From contig JBDHRX010000032.1 in the NCBI GenBank assembly GCA_039807785.1, forward strand, positions 1 through 26,349: a DNA stretch of 26,349 bases. Direction: 5' to 3'. The position numbers were made by a program, and so were the translations under genes. This document shows positions 23,674 to 26,349 of the stretch, piece after piece. The DNA is from Zeimonas sp039807785 (GTDB lineage Bacteria > Pseudomonadota > Gammaproteobacteria > Burkholderiales > Burkholderiaceae_E). The notes beneath the pieces are model-generated. The model worked only from the letters and a program-made list of their open reading frames with translations. It did no database searches and was not told the DNA's origin. The number at the start of each line of letters is the position of its first letter. Within the stretch, counting starts at the first letter, position 1.

Positions 23674-26349
23674 ATGGCGGGCGACGCCGCAGGCCGGACC
23701 GGGGAGGCGCCCAGCGTGACGGCCTCCGGGCCGGTCGCGTCCGGCGCGCCGCGACCGGGGCGCCGGCGTCGCTGGCTGCGCTGGGCGGGCGTCGCGCTGG
23801 CGCTCGTCGCCCTGTATGCGCTGCTCGGTTTCCTGGTCGTGCCGCGAGTCGCGCAGAGCCAGCTCGCCGAGCGGCTGTCCGCCGAGCTGGGCCGGCCGGT
23901 CTCGATCGAGCGCATCCGGTTCAACCCGTTCACGCTGCGGCTGCAGGTCGAGGGGTTCCGGGTGGCCGAGCCGCAGGGCACCGCCGAGTTCGCGGGGTTC
24001 GGGCACTTCGAGGCGGATGCGTCGTGGCGCTCGCTGTACCGGCTGGCGCCGGTGCTGTCCTCGGTCACGCTGCGCCAGCCCCGGCTGCACCTGGCGCGCG
24101 ACGCGCAGGGCCGCCCGAATTTCCAGGACCTGCTCGACAAATGGGCGGCCCGCCCGCCGCCGGAGCCCGGGCCGCCGCCGCGCTTCTCGGTCGCCAACAT
24201 CGTGGTCGAGGACGGCCGCCTGGTGTTCGACGACGCGGTCCCGGGCGTGCGTCACGAGGTCGCCCCGTTCGCGCTGCGCGTGCCCTTCGTCTCCAGCCTG
24301 CCGGTGGACGAGACCGTCTACGTCGAACCGAGCCTGCATGCGACGATCGACGGCGCCGTCTTCGAGCTCGAGGGCCGGTCGCTGCCGTTCAGCGCCTCGC
24401 ACGAGTCCAAGCTCGGCATCGACCTGGACGGCGTCGACCTCACCCGCTTCGTCGGCTACGTGCCGGCGGCGCTGCCGGTCGAGCTGCGCTCGGCGCGCCT
24501 GGACACCGCGCTCGAGCTGGTGTTCTCCCAGGCGGCGGGCGCGACGCCCACGATCTCGGTGACGGGGCGGGCGGCGCTCGCCGCGATCGACCTGCGCCAG
24601 CCCGGCGGCGCGCCGCTGCTGGCGGCGGAATCGGTCGTCGCCGACCCGATCGCGCTGTCGTGGCCGGCGAACACCTACTCGGTCGGCCGCGTCACCGTGA
24701 CCGCGCCCGAAGCGACGGTGCGACGCGGGCCGGGCGAACCGCGCTTCCTCGAGCCGGTGCTCGCGGCGCTCGAGCGCGGGCGGGGCGCGGCGGCCACCGC
24801 CGGGGCCGCGCCCGGCGCCGCGACCGGGGCGGGGGCCGTGAATCCGGCCGGCGCGGGCGGCGCTGCGCCGGCTTCCGCCGCGCCGCAGTGGCGCATCGAC
24901 GAGATCGGCGTCACCGGCGGCCGGCTCGTCTTCGAGGACGCGCAGTTCCGCCCGAAGGCCCTGCATCTCGACGCTGGCGCGATCGAAGCGACGGTGCGCA
25001 GCCTCGCCAGCGACCCGGCGGTGCCGGCCGGGTTCGACCTGGCGTTCGCGCTGGCCGGCGGCGAGCGCGCGAAAGCGTCCGGCAGTGCGTCGTGGCAGGC
25101 GGGCGCGGTCGATGCGGCCGTGCAGCTCACCGACATCGCGCTCCAGAAGTGGTGGTGGATCGCCGAGCCGATGCTCGCGGTCGATGCCGTCGGCGGCCGG
25201 CTCGCGCTCGACGCGAAGCTGCGCGTCGAATCCGGTCGCGACGGCGCCCCGGCGCTCCGCATCGAGGACGGCGCGGCCCGGCTCGCCGACCTCGCGCTGC
25301 GCCAGCGCTGGGACAAGCGCACCCTGCTGCAGCTGCCGGGGCTCGAGTTGGCCGGCGTGTCGGTCGATCTCGCCCGGCGCGCCGTCGCGCTGGAGGCGCT
25401 GACCACGCGCGGCGGCCGCCTGCTGGTGCGGCGCGGCGCCGACGCGCGCCTGAACCTGCAGCGCCTGCTGGTCGAGGACGGGCGCGGCGGCGCGGCGCCG
25501 GCGCCGGCGCGCGGCGTCGACGCGGAGCCGCCCTGGACGGTGTCGCTCGCGAAGCTCGGCGTTGGCGGCTTCGGCGTCGACCTCGAGGACGAACGCGGCG
25601 GGAAGGCCGCCAACCTGCGCGTGAGCGCGATCGAGATCGCCGCCAACGGGGTGTCGACCGCCGACCGCGCACCCCCGGCGAAGGTCGACCTGCGCGCGCG
25701 CGTCGACCGGCGCGGCAGCCTGCGCCTCGCGGGCGAGCTCGGGCTCGCGCCGCTGGCCGGCACGCTGCGCGTGGCCGAGCGCGACCTGGTCGTCGTGCCG
25801 CTGCAGCCGTACTTCACCGAGTACGTCGAGGCGCTGGTCTCGAGCGGCGCGGTCAGCGCCGACGGAACCCTGCGGTTCGCGACGCCCGCGCAGGCGGCGC
25901 CGCGGGTGGCGTGGAAGGGGCGGATCTCGGTGGCCGATTTCGCCGCGGTCACGAAGCAGGCGAACCAGGACCTGCTGCGCTGGAAGTCGCTCGCCTTCGA
26001 CCGGATCGACTTCGAGTCCGAGCCGCTGAAGGTCGATGTCGGCGACATCGCGCTCGAGGATTTCTACGCGCGGGTGGTGCTCGATGCCCAGGGGCGCCTG
26101 AACCTGCGCGAGGTGCTGGCCGGTCGCTCCGGCGCGCCGGAACCCGCGCCGGCCGAGGCGCCGAAGCCGGCGGCGGCCGCGCCGCTGTTCTCCAGCGACA
26201 TGACGGGGGCGCTGCCGGGCGCCGCGGCGGCGCCCGAGCCCGAGGCCCGGCCGGGGGCGCGCACCGCCTCGACGGGCGCGCCGGCGGCCGCGCCCGCGGC
26301 CCCGCGCGACCTCCGGGTCGGCGGAGTGCGGCTGGTCAACGGCAACATC
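23674..26349 (+). CDS. DUF748 / AsmA-like large envelope protein, N-terminal part (3' end outside the window)
   Basis: The frame is open from the ATG at 23674 to the last base (892 codons) with no stop. A Gly/Pro/Arg-rich start precedes one membrane helix (about residues 36-57). Then comes RVAQSQLAERLSAELGRPVS and VTLRQPRLHLARDAQGRPNFQDLL, the pattern of DUF748 proteins, which belong to the AsmA-like group. The body repeats the motif (V/I)xxxGGxLVFEDxxxP typical of this family. Two Ala/Gly/Pro-rich linkers break the sequence (about residues 369-408 and 827-880). Most of the chain should be periplasmic; envelope lipid or integrity roles are inferred from relatives. It follows tldD after 8 bp. 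A weak ribosome binding site makes the exact start less certain. Confidence 0.85.
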   Translation, partial: MAGDAAGRTGEAPSVTASGPVASGAPRPGRRRRWLRWAGVALALVALYALLGFLVVPRVAQSQLAERLSAELGRPVSIERIRFNPFTLRLQVEGFRVAEPQGTAEFAGFGHFEADASWRSLYRLAPVLSSVTLRQPRLHLARDAQGRPNFQDLLDKWAARPPPEPGPPPRFSVANIVVEDGRLVFDDAVPGVRHEVAPFALRVPFVSSLPVDETVYVEPSLHATIDGAVFELEGRSLPFSASHESKLGIDLDGVDLTRFVGYVPAALPVELRSARLDTALELVFSQAAGATPTISVTGRAALAAIDLRQPGGAPLLAAESVVADPIALSWPANTYSVGRVTVTAPEATVRRGPGEPRFLEPVLAALERGRGAAATAGAAPGAATGAGAVNPAGAGGAAPASAAPQWRIDEIGVTGGRLVFEDAQFRPKALHLDAGAIEATVRSLASDPAVPAGFDLAFALAGGERAKASGSASWQAGAVDAAVQLTDIALQKWWWIAEPMLAVDAVGGRLALDAKLRVESGRDGAPALRIEDGAARLADLALRQRWDKRTLLQLPGLELAGVSVDLARRAVALEALTTRGGRLLVRRGADARLNLQRLLVEDGRGGAAPAPARGVDAEPPWTVSLAKLGVGGFGVDLEDERGGKAANLRVSAIEIAANGVSTADRAPPAKVDLRARVDRRGSLRLAGELGLAPLAGTLRVAERDLVVVPLQPYFTEYVEALVSSGAVSADGTLRFATPAQAAPRVAWKGRISVADFAAVTKQANQDLLRWKSLAFDRIDFESEPLKVDVGDIALEDFYARVVLDAQGRLNLREVLAGRSGAPEPAPAEAPKPAAAAPLFSSDMTGALPGAAAAPEPEARPGARTASTGAPAAAPAAPRDLRVGGVRLVNGNI

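Overview
This is a very GC-rich window (low seventies percent by eye) with tightly packed genes and no RNA genes, mobile elements or CRISPR arrays that I can see. Gene content and order point to a betaproteobacterium of the Burkholderiales type: aroE-mtgA, moaC divergent from bepA, ilvE-small zinc protein-waaF, azlCD, glnE divergent from yhdP, and then nit-tldD. I cannot name the genus. The two edge genes are cut: the 3' end of aroE on the left and the 5' part of a large AsmA-like (DUF748) gene on the right.

Layout. Bases 1-2542 (+): aroE end, mtgA (peptidoglycan glycosyltransferase), mgtE (Mg2+ channel). Bases 2558-7996 (-): a one-direction block read from right to left as moaC, nrdD, a small separate glycyl-radical gene (called nrdD' here), nrdG, badI and a secreted trypsin-like protease. 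Bases 8050-9534 (+): bepA. Bases 9571-13010 (-): ilvE, a CHCC zinc-binding small protein, waaF, an NTF2/SnoaL-like protein and a protein of unknown function. Bases 13277-14358 (+): azlC-azlD. Bases 14378-17110 (-): glnE. Bases 17154-26349 (+): yhdP, a nitrilase-family amidase, tldD and the DUF748 gene.

The most unusual part is the anaerobic block at 4320-7460. The class III (oxygen-sensitive) ribonucleotide reductase is in two pieces. A 670-residue catalytic polypeptide ends just after its zinc-binding Cys cluster. A separate 62-residue protein with its own strong ribosome binding site carries the glycyl-radical motif. The two lie in the same frame and are separated by one UGA, which sits in a 17-bp tandem duplication. 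nrdG follows, overlapping the small gene. Upstream of nrdD is a perfect 16-bp inverted repeat with a 16-bp spacer that matches a pair of NrdR boxes, and behind it an FNR/Anr-type site, so the operon appears built for oxygen- and nucleotide-responsive control. badI (alicyclic ring-opening hydrolase of the anaerobic benzoate/cyclohexanecarboxylate route) lies next to this block, which suggests a facultatively anaerobic lifestyle with some alicyclic acid metabolism.

The rest is mainly envelope and nitrogen housekeeping. mtgA, bepA, waaF, yhdP and the DUF748 protein serve the cell envelope. ilvE and the divergent azlCD serve branched-chain amino acid balance. glnE controls glutamine synthetase. 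A C10 homopolymer a few bases after the preferred yhdP start codon is a possible slippage (phase-variation) site.
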